DNA of 44,686 nucleotides from Jannaschia pagri (GCF_019655435.1 NZ_BPFH01000012.1:1-44686), one strand, 5' to 3'; counted from the stretch's first letter, positions 15,832 through 23,587 are shown. The notes: generated by a model from the letters alone, not told the origin. Program-made: numbers and translations.

Positions 15832-17369
15832 GCGCGGGCCCTCTGATCGAACGTGACTTTGAGACGGTTGCGTTTGGCGGCGCGAAACCGTGTAGCGGCG
15901 CGCACGACGATCGCATCGACCTTGAACCGGTTTTCCTTGCCGCCATTCCGCAGCTCGTTGCCGAAATAGTCCGGCAACACATCCGCCTCCTCATAGGTAT
16001 CGATGCTCCGGGTCCGGCCCTGGTTGCGCCCAGCTCCTCCACCCGTACCGCTTTCACGCTCGCCCTGATTGCCACTCCCGCCGCTATTGCGACCGGAGCT
16101 TGTGCTCCAGCTGACCTTGTAGCGCCGGGACTTACCAATGATCTCGCTGGCAAAGGCGTTCGTCACCGGATCCGTGTTGGCATGGAACAACCGGGTCTGG
16201 AACTTGGCGACGATCTGTTTGCCGCGGTTCTCGGCATTGTCGCCACCCAGAGCCGCGTAGAAGGTCGGCAGATCTTGGGTGATGTAGACGGGACAGGCGC
16301 GGTATTCGCGCGATGTCGAGAGAAACTCGGCATCGGCCTCTGAGAAGAAGTACTGGCATTCGTCGATCCAGAGGAACTGCGGCCGCATCTTCGCGTGAAT
16401 GCGCCGATGCTGGATCGATTTCATCCAGAGCAGCTTGAGAATCTGCTGCGCGACAATGCCAACCGATCCGAACTCGTGGGCACTCATATCGAGCACCAGG
16501 ATGGCGCCTTCTTGGGTGATATCCGGCACGATCGTGGTGTCGGTCGAGAAGAGCTCCGCGATCTTGCCCGTCATCAACCCATTGAGGGTGGCGCTCAGCG
16601 TCGCCACGACGCTGCCGCGCGTGCGATCCCCCAAAGTGGCGAACTGCACCAGCCAGAAATCCGCATATTCCTCAGCAAGGCGCGCAGCATGGCTGTCACC
16701 TCCCTGAGCCAGGGCAGCCAGCTTGATCAGCACCTCCGAGCAGAAGGAGGATTTCTGCCAATCAGGAGAACTCGCCTCATCCATCGATCGCGGTGCGCTA
16801 TCGATGAACCGCTGAAGGTCGCGAAGCCGCAGCTGCGGCATGACCTTGTTCAGAAGCGGCAAAGCGCTGTTCAGGCAGAGCTCAGCGTAGTCGCGGAAGA
16901 AGGAATTGTCCCCACCGCCGCCGCTCGCGCTCTTCAAGATCCGCGAAGCCTCGGCGGCCTCCAGCAAGACAGCTGCAAGGTTCTGCTCAAACCCATCCCG
17001 AGCGAGCGTAGACGCAACATAATCCATGATGTTGATCCGGTGCGTCCCAGACGCATCGATCACAAACAGACTGCGCTCACGCCCCGCGGCCCTAGCCCAT
17101 TTGCGCCAGCGATCCGCCTCGTTGTTCTTGGCGCAGAGCACCATGCCACCCATACCTGCCGTGAGGAACGAGGCCGCGATCGTCTGACCAGACCCGCTGG
17201 TCTTCCCGGACCCGACCCCACCAAGGATACCGGTGCCCTCGCAGGCATCTCGCAGACGCCAGACATCGCGCCGCCCAAACCTAAGCAGTGGCGTGCCGAG
17301 TCGGTGGTGATAGGAGACAGGCGAGGCGGACAGAGCGCGTAGCCCATGCGTAAACGGCCAGGCCATCAC
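15828..17369 (-). CDS. Type IV coupling protein (TraD/TraG/VirD4-like ATPase)
   Basis: A 513-aa conjugative DNA-pumping ATPase that links the relaxosome to the secretion channel. Walker A is GGVGSGKT (Lys56). Walker B is FLWIDECQYFF (Asp335/Glu336), followed by YITQDLPTFY, the TraD-type sensor with its conserved Gln. A Gly/Ser/Asn-rich low-complexity linker lies near 435-465. It has no N-terminal transmembrane domain, unlike most VirD4/TraD proteins, and is coupled to a separate membrane protein gene. No VirB genes are present, so it presumably docks on a helper plasmid's channel. Confidence 0.9.
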   Translation of the reverse strand: MMAWPFTHGLRALSASPVSYHHRLGTPLLRFGRRDVWRLRDACEGTGILGGVGSGKTSGSGQTIAASFLTAGMGGMVLCAKNNEADRWRKWARAAGRERSLFVIDASGTHRINIMDYVASTLARDGFEQNLAAVLLEAAEASRILKSASGGGGDNSFFRDYAELCLNSALPLLNKVMPQLRLRDLQRFIDSAPRSMDEASSPDWQKSSFCSEVLIKLAALAQGGDSHAARLAEEYADFWLVQFATLGDRTRGSVVATLSATLNGLMTGKIAELFSTDTTIVPDITQEGAILVLDMSAHEFGSVGIVAQQILKLLWMKSIQHRRIHAKMRPQFLWIDECQYFFSEADAEFLSTSREYRACPVYITQDLPTFYAALGGDNAENRGKQIVAKFQTRLFHANTDPVTNAFASEIIGKSRRYKVSWSTSSGRNSGGSGNQGERESGTGGGAGRNQGRTRSIDTYEEADVLPDYFGNELRNGGKENRFKVDAIVVRAATRFRAAKRNRLKVTFDQRARA

Positions 17370-17641
17370 TCGATCTCCTGATCGATTTCGATCGGCTCTG
17401 GCTCCGGTGCTTGGCCATAGACATCCTCGAAGCCGGCATCGGTGTCGAAGACCTCGTCCTCATAGTAGATCCCGTCATCGGGCTCCGTACCGAAGCCCGG
17501 CGCCATGCCAGGCATGTCGTTGGTATCGATGGCATTGGTGGTCGGGCGTTCGCTGCCGCGCCACCCACGCTCCACGACTTCCTGCCGTACGGAATCGTTC
17601 ACTTCGGCGTACCAACGCCAGACGGCTGCATCACGGGCCAT
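17366..17641 (-). CDS. Small acidic protein upstream of the coupling protein
   Basis: A 91-aa protein, very acidic in its second half (EPDDGIYYEDEVFDTDAGFEDVYG, abbreviated here by its Glu/Asp-rich character), with a basic N-terminus (VERGWRGSERP). Its stop overlaps the coupling-protein ATG, so it is part of the same operon. No domain is recognised. An acidic, probably disordered tail would suit a relaxosome or coupling-protein adaptor, but that is inference only. Confidence 0.65.
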   Translation of the reverse strand: MARDAAVWRWYAEVNDSVRQEVVERGWRGSERPTTNAIDTNDMPGMAPGFGTEPDDGIYYEDEVFDTDAGFEDVYGQAPEPEPIEIDQEIE

Positions 17642-17727
17642 ATCGGTCCCCCCTCAGTGGAGTGTCGGTCATAGAAAAGGGCAGGAGAGACCCCCTGCCC
17701 TTCGCGCTGCCGGAAGGCAGAAGGTTT

Positions 17728-18000
17728 TCAGGGGCGAGGCCCTTCGAGCATCTCCCGCTCCTCGAGCTCAGCACGCCGATAGGCGAGCGCAATCAGAGTC
17801 GCCGTCGGTACAAAACCGTCGAGCTGCTCGGTCGGGTCGATGGCCTCGACCGCGTACCAGATCCCCTTAGTCCCGAAGAGACTGCAGGCGAGTAGAACGC
17901 CGACGATCTCGCCCGCAAAGGGCGTGGCGAAGAGCAGGCGCCCCGCAGTCATGTCGAAGAGATCGTAGAAGACGCAGATCGCGAACTTGATCCAGTACAT
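17728..18000 (-). CDS. Small membrane protein of the mobilisation operon
   Basis: A 90-aa protein with two hydrophobic segments (IKFAICVFYDLFDM at about 4-18 and GEIVGVLLACSLFGTKGIWY at about 30-50) and a charged C-terminal helix (RRAELEEREMLEGPRP). It sits between a secreted-protein gene (12 bp upstream) and the acidic protein gene, all leftward. Function is unknown; the context suggests a membrane accessory of DNA transfer. Confidence 0.65.
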   Translation of the reverse strand: MYWIKFAICVFYDLFDMTAGRLLFATPFAGEIVGVLLACSLFGTKGIWYAVEAIDPTEQLDGFVPTATLIALAYRRAELEEREMLEGPRP

Positions 18001-18012
18001 GCTCCGCCCTCC

Positions 18013-18360
18013 TCAGTGACACGTGCCGTAGGCACGGTCGCCCAGGAGACAGCCAATGCTGGTATCCGGGCCCGGGAGATTGGGCGCGTCATACTCAAAC
18101 GGCGCCATCCCGAAGAGCATGTCAGCAACCGTATTGCCGATCGCGCGATCAAGATCGGACGTGGCATTCGAGGCCGATCCATACTTCTCGCGCAGTTCGC
18201 CATTGACCGCGTCTTTGGCGAACTGGCCCGCCATCATCGCTCCCCAGAAGCAGACATTCGCTTCGGCAAGGCCCTGAGCACACCAGTGACGCTCTCCTTG
18301 GGCAAAAGACGGGTTCGCACAAAACGCCATGGTCGCGGCCGCACAGAGTAGCTGTTTCAT
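18013..18360 (-). CDS. Periplasmic Cys-containing protein of the mobilisation operon
   Basis: A 115-aa protein with a clear signal peptide (MKQLLCAAATMAFCANPSFA, cleaved before QGERHW). The mature part of about 95 residues has four Cys (WCAQGL, NVCFWG, IGCLLG, YGTCH) that could form two disulfides. It is the first gene of the leftward run that leads to the coupling protein. No family is recognised. Location in the periplasm suggests contact with the cell envelope during mating. Confidence 0.7.
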   Translation of the reverse strand: MKQLLCAAATMAFCANPSFAQGERHWCAQGLAEANVCFWGAMMAGQFAKDAVNGELREKYGSASNATSDLDRAIGNTVADMLFGMAPFEYDAPNLPGPDTSIGCLLGDRAYGTCH

Positions 18361-18509
18361 ATGAGATTCCCCCAGTGAAATGTGACGGTGGAATCACGCT
18401 GACATGCAGGCTGCGGCCGCTACCAATTTCCGGCACGCATCTTCTGGAGGATGTTACAGACCCGGCGTCGCCCTGCATAAAAGCGCAGCAAACCAGGCGA
18501 TTTCTGCTC

Positions 18510-19502
18510 TCAACTTTCCTCAACTTTCGGCGGCACGACCGACGAAAACGCAGCCGCGTTCTCCATCTCTGTCCAGATCCAAGGATCGACCTCATTTACG
18601 GGGCGAAGCCGCAATTGCTCTTCGTTAAACCGTCGTTCCCGTTCTGGATCATCACCCTCACGCATCGCGTCGAAATGGGGCAGGTCCGCCAGATGCTCGA
18701 TCACGACGGGCCAGATCATCGGTTTGGGTGCATTCTCCTGAGTCATGCCCGTCATCGTGCCCAGCATGAACCGCTTGTCCGGATAGAGCGCCTGTCCAGT
18801 CTTGGGGCCGTCCGTCGTAATGGAGATCAAGTCTCGCTCGGAATACGTCCGATGCTCGAAAAGCATTTGGAACACCCCGCCCGCTACGCGCGCAGTGATA
18901 TACCCATCATAATCAAGAGGGCGCCCGGCTTCGAGATAATCTGGTAGCGTCAACTTGCAGCGCACACGGTTCAACCCCTTGCTGAACCGCTTGGAGCCCG
19001 GAAGCCGGTATCGGATCGCGAGGGTCGCGCACAGAAGCGCGGTTGGCTGGCCCGTATGAGCCTCGACTTGTTGGTTCCGCTCCAACCGATAGATCGCGTA
19101 GAGTCCACCAAAGCGCCGCATCAAATCTCTGGCAATCTGCGGATCGTGAGAGAACGTCGAGAAGGTGGGCCCCAGACTACCTGCGAGCATATCTATAGCG
19201 TACTGACAGCGCGACCGGGTCAGACCCAGGAGCTCGCCAAACTCCATCACTCCCACATCGTCATCGAAGAGATTGAGCGAATGCTCGATCTCGAAGGCCG
19301 TTTTCAGTCCTGCATCGACCTTTCGCAGCCTAGATGGTTCCCGGGTACTACCGTTGATCCATTTGCTTAACCCCGCTGCGGAGATAACTCCACCAATCGC
19401 ATCCAGGCGATCCATGCCCCCAGTCGTTGGCCACTCATCGCGCTGGTCCAGAAGATATTTTACCAACCCAGCTTTGCGCTGAAGCGGAGTTAATCGCGTC
19501 AT
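18510..19502 (-). CDS. Hypothetical protein with putative N-terminal HTH
   Basis: A 330-aa protein starting at the ATG 19502. Residues about 30-60 (GGVISAAGLSKWINGSTREP) resemble a short helix-turn-helix followed by a linker. Residues 85-330 form an unrecognised alpha/beta domain, including FGGLYAIYRLER, LISITTDGP and FMLGTMTGMTQENAP. It may be a plasmid regulator: it is transcribed away from the origin and separated by 149 bp from the mobilisation operon it could control. No membrane or signal sequence is seen. The function assignment is tentative. Confidence 0.7.
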   Translation of the reverse strand: MTRLTPLQRKAGLVKYLLDQRDEWPTTGGMDRLDAIGGVISAAGLSKWINGSTREPSRLRKVDAGLKTAFEIEHSLNLFDDDVGVMEFGELLGLTRSRCQYAIDMLAGSLGPTFSTFSHDPQIARDLMRRFGGLYAIYRLERNQQVEAHTGQPTALLCATLAIRYRLPGSKRFSKGLNRVRCKLTLPDYLEAGRPLDYDGYITARVAGGVFQMLFEHRTYSERDLISITTDGPKTGQALYPDKRFMLGTMTGMTQENAPKPMIWPVVIEHLADLPHFDAMREGDDPERERRFNEEQLRLRPVNEVDPWIWTEMENAAAFSSVVPPKVEES

Positions 19503-19514
19503 GGCTATTTCTCA

Positions 19515-19757
19515 ATGTCGTGGTCAAAATCCCGACTACAGTCGCATGTCCATGCATCAATACAAGCATTCCTCTCCTCAGAGAGGGACGACGGTGAACC
19601 GTCGGGCTCTAATATTGCTCGCCTCCTTCGGAGAGGTTTAGCAAAGAGTGGGGTATCGAACTGGTTAGATTGGGCAGTTCCCAATATTCCAAAATCTAAA
19701 TCTCCAAGAGTTAATACTGTTAGAGATAGAGTTACGCATTTCGCGGATCTTCACTAA
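19515..19757 (+). CDS. Small hypothetical protein, possibly HTH-like
   Basis: An 80-aa frame divergent from the 330-aa gene and ending just before the iterons. Part of it (GLAKSGVSNWLDWAVPNIP) looks like the helix-turn-helix-like stretch of its divergent neighbour (SAAGLSKWINGSTREPS), so it may be a fragment or small relative of such a regulator. It has no good ribosome site and the upstream space is only 12 bp. It may not be expressed. Confidence 0.3.
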   Translation: MSWSKSRLQSHVHASIQAFLSSERDDGEPSGSNIARLLRRGLAKSGVSNWLDWAVPNIPKSKSPRVNTVRDRVTHFADLH

Positions 19758-19801
19758 GATACTGATTATATAAAATAAAGTGCTTTTCTTGGGAGGCCTT
19801 C

Positions 19802-20015
19802 GGTGTGTGAAGTGACGAAAAGTGGTGTGTGAAGTGACGAAAAGTGGTGTGTGAAGTGACGAAAGATCCCATATTTACTAACAGAGTTATCCACAGCTTA
19901 TGGTGTGTGAAGTGACGAAGATTGACGTGGGTGTGTGAAGTGACGATAGTCAAGCATGGTGTGTGAAATGACGAAACTTCTGAAGGCTGCCTCCATGCGG
20001 TGTGTGAAATGACGA
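19802..20015 (+). other. oriV: Plasmid replication origin: seven 17-bp iterons
   Basis: Seven direct repeats of GGTGTGTGAARTGACGA start at 19802, 19824, 19846, 19902, 19930, 19958 and 19999. The first three are exactly 22 bp apart (two helical turns). The last two carry A in place of G at the variable base. A consensus DnaA box lies between iterons 3 and 4, and an AT-rich stretch lies just upstream (19758-19790). The arrangement, with repA following at once, is a classical iteron-controlled origin. The seventh iteron contains the repA start codon. Confidence 0.95.
19887..19895 (+). promoter_or_regulatory. DnaA box
   Basis: TTATCCACA is a perfect consensus DnaA-binding site. It is placed between iterons 3 and 4 and beside an AT-rich stretch, as expected for host DnaA helping RepA open the origin. 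Confidence 0.85.
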
Positions 20016-21043
20016 GCGAGCGCTCCCCGCTCCTTCCGGACCGTCATCCAACGCGGGATATGTTCGTCTGCGATATCGTCGATGCCGTTCCCAAGGGTGA
20101 CATGTCATCGATGGAGCACCCTGTCTTCTCTCTGGCGACGAAGCCGGATATGCGTCCACGCCGATACGAGAGCGGGGATAGTTGGATCGAGGTCCAGCCG
20201 TCACAGCACGGACTCGCTACGGTCCATGACCGCGACGTTCTGATTTACTGCATTAGTCAGTGCATGTCGGCGATCAATGATGGGCGGAAAGTATCGCGGC
20301 GCATGCGGTTTAAGGCGTATGATCTCCTGGTAGCGACAAACCGACAGACGTCGGGCCGGGGGTATGATCTCCTTAAGGACGCGCTTCGTCGCCTCCAGGG
20401 GACCCAAATCGAGACGAATATCCGCCAAGGCGGGCGAGAGTATTTTAAGGTATTCGGTCTAATCGACTCGGCTGAAATCGTCAGAGAAACCCGTGACGGG
20501 CGCATGCTTGATGTGGAGATTGCCCTGTCAGACTGGGTATTCGATGCGATTGAGAACAACCACGTTTTGACGCTCAATCGGCGGTACTTCATGCTGCGCA
20601 AGCCGCTGGAGCGGCGTCTCTACGAATTGGCGCGCAAACATTGTGGGCACCAGCCGCGCTGGCCCATCGGGCTGGAGAAGCTCCGTGAGAAATGCGGATC
20701 TGGATCGACACCGAAGGAGTTTCGCCGATTGATCGGTAAGATCCTCGAGGACGACGCGGCGCACGACTACATGCCTGACTACGCTTTCAAGTTGGATGCC
20801 GACAAAGTTGTCGTCACTCCGAAGCGTGTGGCGCAGCAAACCGACTTACCTTTTGAAACCCCTGCCCTTCGCCTGTCCGCTGACGTTCATGAAAAGGCGC
20901 GGACCCATGCGCCTGGCTGGGATGTCCATGCGCTTGAAGGTGAATGGCGCAGCTGGGTGATGAAGAAGAGCATTGAGGTGAAGGACGCGGATTCGCACTT
21001 TCTCAGCTTCTGCAAACGCCGTGGAGCCTATCGCTTCACTTAA
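20009..21043 (+). CDS. repA: Replication initiator RepA (RPA family)
   Basis: A 344-aa plasmid replication initiator of the RPA (replication initiator protein A) family found on alphaproteobacterial plasmids. The signature near the N-terminus is LLPDRHPTRDMFVCDIVDAV then SMEHPVFSLATKPD. The central and C-terminal parts form winged-helix-type DNA-binding regions (LIYCISQCMSAINDGRKVS, RRLYELARKHCGHQPRW). The start is the ATG 20009 inside iteron 7; a GTG at 20000 in the same frame is the alternative. Because its start overlaps an iteron, RepA bound there should repress its own synthesis, which would help set copy number. Confidence 0.94.
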   Translation: MTSERSPLLPDRHPTRDMFVCDIVDAVPKGDMSSMEHPVFSLATKPDMRPRRYESGDSWIEVQPSQHGLATVHDRDVLIYCISQCMSAINDGRKVSRRMRFKAYDLLVATNRQTSGRGYDLLKDALRRLQGTQIETNIRQGGREYFKVFGLIDSAEIVRETRDGRMLDVEIALSDWVFDAIENNHVLTLNRRYFMLRKPLERRLYELARKHCGHQPRWPIGLEKLREKCGSGSTPKEFRRLIGKILEDDAAHDYMPDYAFKLDADKVVVTPKRVAQQTDLPFETPALRLSADVHEKARTHAPGWDVHALEGEWRSWVMKKSIEVKDADSHFLSFCKRRGAYRFT

Positions 21044-21053
21044 AGCGCTAACG

Positions 21054-21152
21054 CGCAAAGGCGTATTGCATGCAACGCGCCTTTGCGACTTTGATGCAAC
21101 GCGTCATTGTGGAAAAGCGGCTCGCATGCTTCGCGCGATAGCGCAAAGCATG
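21054..21152. promoter_or_regulatory. Palindromes upstream of parA, candidate parS/operator
   Basis: The 146 bp between repA and parA hold two inverted repeats. One is CGCAAAGGCG ... CGCCTTTGCG around a TTGCATGCAA core (21054-21087). The other is CATGCTTCGCGC-gata-GCGCAAAGCATG (21125-21152, one mismatch). Both contain CGCAAAG or GCATGC words, which recur in the hairpin downstream of the parAB pair (22093-22136). This is the expected place for a centromere-like site or an autoregulatory operator. Confidence 0.55.
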
Positions 21153-21189
21153 TTATCATTCTGAAAACACAGACGAGGCAGAGAGCAAC

Positions 21190-21843
21190 ATGGCTTACAT
21201 CATTGGAATGGTCTCCCAGAAGGGGGGCGTGGGGAAATCGACGCTTGCACGTCTTATGGTCCGTGAGTTCGTCGCGGGAGAGATGACCGCAAAAATCGCA
21301 GATCTCGACACGCAGCAGCAGACCTGTACCTACTGGGCCGGACGACGCGCTGAAGAGCAGATCGCACCTGAGATTCAGGTCCAGAGCTTCGCAAGTGTCA
21401 AATCGGCTCTGAGTGAGGCTGCTCGGTTCGATGCCTTCGTACTCGACGGGAAGCCGAACGCTTCAGATCAGACCCTTGAGATTGCCAAAGCGGCAGACTT
21501 GGTCGTGATCCCGACCGGGCAGACCGTCGATGATCTTCATCCTGGCGTGGTGCTTGCCCATAGCCTTCGGAAGAAGGGCATCGGGGCGGAGCGGATCGCC
21601 TTCGCGTTGTTCAAGACGACGGGGAGCGACCGCGAAACTGAGGCGGCCAAAGCATATTTGGCTGAGGCAGGCTACTGCGTTCTTGAAGGGGCTGTGCCGG
21701 TCTCAACGGCCTACGGCTCGGCATCGGACGGTGGGAAGGCGCTGACGGAGACGTCTTTCCGGTCCCTGAACAAGAAAGCGTCTGTCTTGGCTCAGAGCGT
21801 GATTGATCGGATCGTCGAGCTGTCGGAACGGGAGGTGGCGTGA
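21190..21843 (+). CDS. parA: ParA-family partition ATPase
   Basis: A 217-aa short ParA (type Ib-like, without an N-terminal HTH) that drives plasmid segregation on the nucleoid. The deviant Walker A motif is KGGVGKST at residues 11-18 (signature Lys11, Lys16). The Walker A' region is ADLDTQQQTC, and the switch region lies around FVLDGKPNASD, where the usual D-T-P is altered to D-G-K. It ends LSEREVA and overlaps the next gene as TGATG. The palindromes between repA and parA probably regulate it or serve as its partition site. Confidence 0.92.
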   Translation: MAYIIGMVSQKGGVGKSTLARLMVREFVAGEMTAKIADLDTQQQTCTYWAGRRAEEQIAPEIQVQSFASVKSALSEAARFDAFVLDGKPNASDQTLEIAKAADLVVIPTGQTVDDLHPGVVLAHSLRKKGIGAERIAFALFKTTGSDRETEAAKAYLAEAGYCVLEGAVPVSTAYGSASDGGKALTETSFRSLNKKASVLAQSVIDRIVELSEREVA

Positions 21844-22091
21844 TGAGCACGAACCTCGCAAAACTGAAGAAAGCCAAGGGCGCTCCGCCCGCAGCCGCGT
21901 CCGTTCCAGATGTGATCGCAGAGAACCCGCGTAAAGAAGCCACTGAGCTGCGCCCGATCCAGGTTCGGGTCCCGATCCAGGTTTTCGAAGAATTCAGCGA
22001 GCAAGCGGGGCGCGAGTTTGGGTTCACCCATGGCGCGAAGAAGCAACTCTTTCTGAGAATGTGGAAAGCCTACAAGAAGCAAAACATGTAA
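21843..22091 (+). CDS. Small ParA partner / centromere-binding protein
   Basis: An 82-aa basic protein, started at ATG 21843 (TGATG overlap with parA). The N-terminal half is Lys/Ala/Pro-rich and probably disordered. The C-terminal half (IQVRVPIQVFEEFSEQAGRE, then TKGAKKQLFLRMW-like text) looks like a ribbon-helix-helix domain. Short ParA proteins are usually paired with such a small DNA-binding partner (ParG/StbB type) that binds parS and stimulates the ATPase. Identity as the partner rests mainly on position and fold guess. Confidence 0.78.
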   Translation: MSTNLAKLKKAKGAPPAAASVPDVIAENPRKEATELRPIQVRVPIQVFEEFSEQAGREFGFTHGAKKQLFLRMWKAYKKQNM

Positions 22092-22092
22092 T

Positions 22093-22136
22093 GCGCTAAG
22101 ACGCTTTGCATGATTGCATGCAAAGCGTCTTAGCGC
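22093..22136. terminator. Perfect 20-bp hairpin between convergent genes
   Basis: GCGCTAAGACGCTTTGCATG and its exact complement are separated by ATTG. It lies between the parAB pair (rightward, ends 22091) and the DUF2958 gene (leftward, ends 22136). It could act as a bidirectional terminator. It shares GCTTTGCATG/CATGCAAAGC words with the palindromes upstream of parA, so a partition-site role is also possible. No clear T-run follows. Confidence 0.55.
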
Positions 22137-22480
22137 TAAGCGATGATCCTTCCGGTCCTGGCCGCCTCATTCGCATACGCCGACAACGGCTTAGTCACTT
22201 TGAACCAGCGATCTCGTTCGACGGGGAGCCCGAGGGCGCCGCGACAGGTTTCGAGATCAGCAAGCGCGACATAGCCGAGTTCGGGGAAACCGAAGCCCAG
22301 ATCGCAGAGTCCGAAGAAGAGCTCCGTACAGGGATCGAACTCTGTGAGGAGCCAGGTCGCATTGGCATCAGGGGTGATGATCTTCACCACGGGACAGGGG
22401 TCGAGTGTCTCGAGCCCCTGCTGGTTAGCGCGGAAGTTCGCGATAAGCTTCGTCCGCTGACCTTCCGTGAGGAGGCTCAT
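22136..22480 (-). CDS. DUF2958 family protein
   Basis: A 114-aa protein with the full DUF2958 signature: KLIANFRANQQGLE at the N-terminus, WLLTEFDPCTELFFGLCDLG in the middle, and FGFPELGYVALADLE followed by GLPVERDRWF. This family is common on conjugative and mobilisable plasmids and integrated elements of Proteobacteria, usually near antirestriction and ParB-like genes. Its biochemical role is unknown. The start overlaps the stop of the upstream gene (ATGA), so the two form an operon. It ends at the edge of the hairpin shared with parAB. Confidence 0.9.
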   Translation of the reverse strand: MSLLTEGQRTKLIANFRANQQGLETLDPCPVVKIITPDANATWLLTEFDPCTELFFGLCDLGFGFPELGYVALADLETCRGALGLPVERDRWFKVTKPLSAYANEAARTGRIIA

Positions 22481-22701
22481 TGCGAGCCTCCCGCCGTTTC
22501 GTCGGTGCGCGGCACGCGTAGGACAATACGACCATCGAAGGCAATAGGCAGGGCGTCCAGGATCAGGCTGCCGCCTTGGCCGTCCTTATGCGCGAAGAAG
22601 GCGCCAATATTGCTCCAGCGCTCGGTGTCGGGTTTTGGCTCTGCGACATGGTAGGCGATGTAAGTTGGTCGGTTGGTCTCGGTTTTGGGGTTGGTGGACA
22701 T
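22477..22701 (-). CDS. Small hypothetical protein upstream of DUF2958
   Basis: A 74-aa protein. The ATG at 22701 follows a strong AAAGGAGAGG ribosome site; a longer frame to 22782 has no such support. The sequence (PTYIAYHVAEPK, WSNIGAFFAHKDGQGG, LPIAFDGRIVLR) is typical of small uncharacterised proteins that accompany DUF2958 and ParB-like genes on alphaproteobacterial plasmids, by recollection. It is probably a single small beta-rich domain. It is coupled to the DUF2958 gene by an ATGA overlap. Confidence 0.75.
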   Translation of the reverse strand: MSTNPKTETNRPTYIAYHVAEPKPDTERWSNIGAFFAHKDGQGGSLILDALPIAFDGRIVLRVPRTDETAGGSQ

Positions 22702-22959
22702 AGTCCTCTCCTTTCGTTGGTTGACGGCCCGAAGGACGCGTCCCCATGGCCCGGCGGCGAAGCGCGGGCGGTCCTCCCCCACACGGGAGCGCAGCGAATG
22801 GAGCGGGCAGGGTATGGACGGCCCGGGCGCGCCGGGCAGGACCGCGGATCAGGCTTCGGGTGTCCGCAAGGAAAGGACAGAGACTGTTGTCGACCTCAAA
22901 CCGGGGGCAGGGATCTCGAGCACAGTCGCCATATCGCTCCAGCCAATTCTTGCTTTTGG

Positions 22960-22977
22960 TGGTAATTAATGCTACCA
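22960..22977. promoter_or_regulatory. Possible operator of parDE module 2
   Basis: TGGTA-attaatgc-TACCA lies 18 bp before the parD start, within a short AT-rich stretch and upstream of the AGGAGG ribosome site. Autorepression by the ParD ribbon-helix-helix domain at such a repeat is usual. The same TGGTA/TACCA arms occur at 25999-26014 upstream of another gene. Confidence 0.4.
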
Positions 22978-22995
22978 TCGGTCTAGGAGGATCCC

Positions 22996-23283
22996 ATGCC
23001 GACAGTCGAAAAACGCAGCATCAGTTTGCCGCCGGAACTGGCCAGCTTGGTCGATCGCGCCGTGGCCGAGGGTGAGTTCGGCAATGCGAGCGAGGTCATC
23101 CGTGAGGCTTTGCGGCAATGGAAGGACCGCCGGGACCTGCATGGCTACACCGTTGAGGAGCTGCGGCTGCTCTGGGATGAAGGGCAGGGCAGCGGAACGC
23201 CCCGGCCGCTCTCCGATGACTATGCTGCGCGGATCAAGGCGGAAGGCCGTGCCCGTCTGAGCGGACGTGACGGCCACGCGTGA
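22996..23283 (+). CDS. parD: ParD-family antitoxin, module 2
   Basis: A 95-aa antitoxin with an N-terminal ribbon-helix-helix (EKRSISLPPELASLVDRAV, NASEVIREALRQW) and a helical C-terminal toxin-binding tail. AGGAGG at 22986-22991 gives a strong ribosome site. It overlaps the toxin gene by four bases. It is clearly distinct in sequence from module 1, so the two modules are unlikely to be a recent duplication and should not cross-neutralise. Confidence 0.93.
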   Translation: MPTVEKRSISLPPELASLVDRAVAEGEFGNASEVIREALRQWKDRRDLHGYTVEELRLLWDEGQGSGTPRPLSDDYAARIKAEGRARLSGRDGHA

Positions 23284-23585
23284 CGACGCTCCACCGATTG
23301 CCTATCTTTGATGCTGATCTTGTAGAGATCTGGCTGCATGTGGCCGAACACGATCCCATTGCAGCTGATCGTTTGATCGACCGACTTGTTGCGCGTCTCG
23401 ATATTCTTGAACAGCATCCCAAAGCGGGACAGGCCCGTCCGGAGATCGCCTCTGATTGCCGTCAGCTGGTCGAAGACCCGGTCTTGATCCTTTATCGCTG
23501 CACCGAGACGGGAGTTGAGTTGGTCCGCGCGCGCTATCGCGGATGGCCCGTGTCGCAGGACGACTTTCAGGACAGAGACGCCTAA
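23280..23585 (+). CDS. parE: ParE-family toxin, module 2
   Basis: A 101-aa RelE/ParE-superfamily toxin starting at GTG 23280 (GTGA overlap with parD). Family features: FDADLVEIWLHVAEHDPIAADRLIDRL at the N-terminal helical hairpin (quoted here in part), HPKAGQARPEIASDCRQLV in the middle, and VLILYRCTETGVELVRARYRG in the C-terminal strands. Expected to inhibit gyrase or a related target unless bound by its ParD. Ends two bases before the convergent recombinase gene. Confidence 0.92.
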   Translation: MTTLHRLPIFDADLVEIWLHVAEHDPIAADRLIDRLVARLDILEQHPKAGQARPEIASDCRQLVEDPVLILYRCTETGVELVRARYRGWPVSQDDFQDRDA

Positions 23586-23587
23586 AC

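Noticed and set aside
19802-20015. Regular short repeats resembling a small CRISPR array
   Set aside because: The spacing between repeats is variable and as short as 5 bp, and a DnaA box and RepA gene adjoin; these are iterons.
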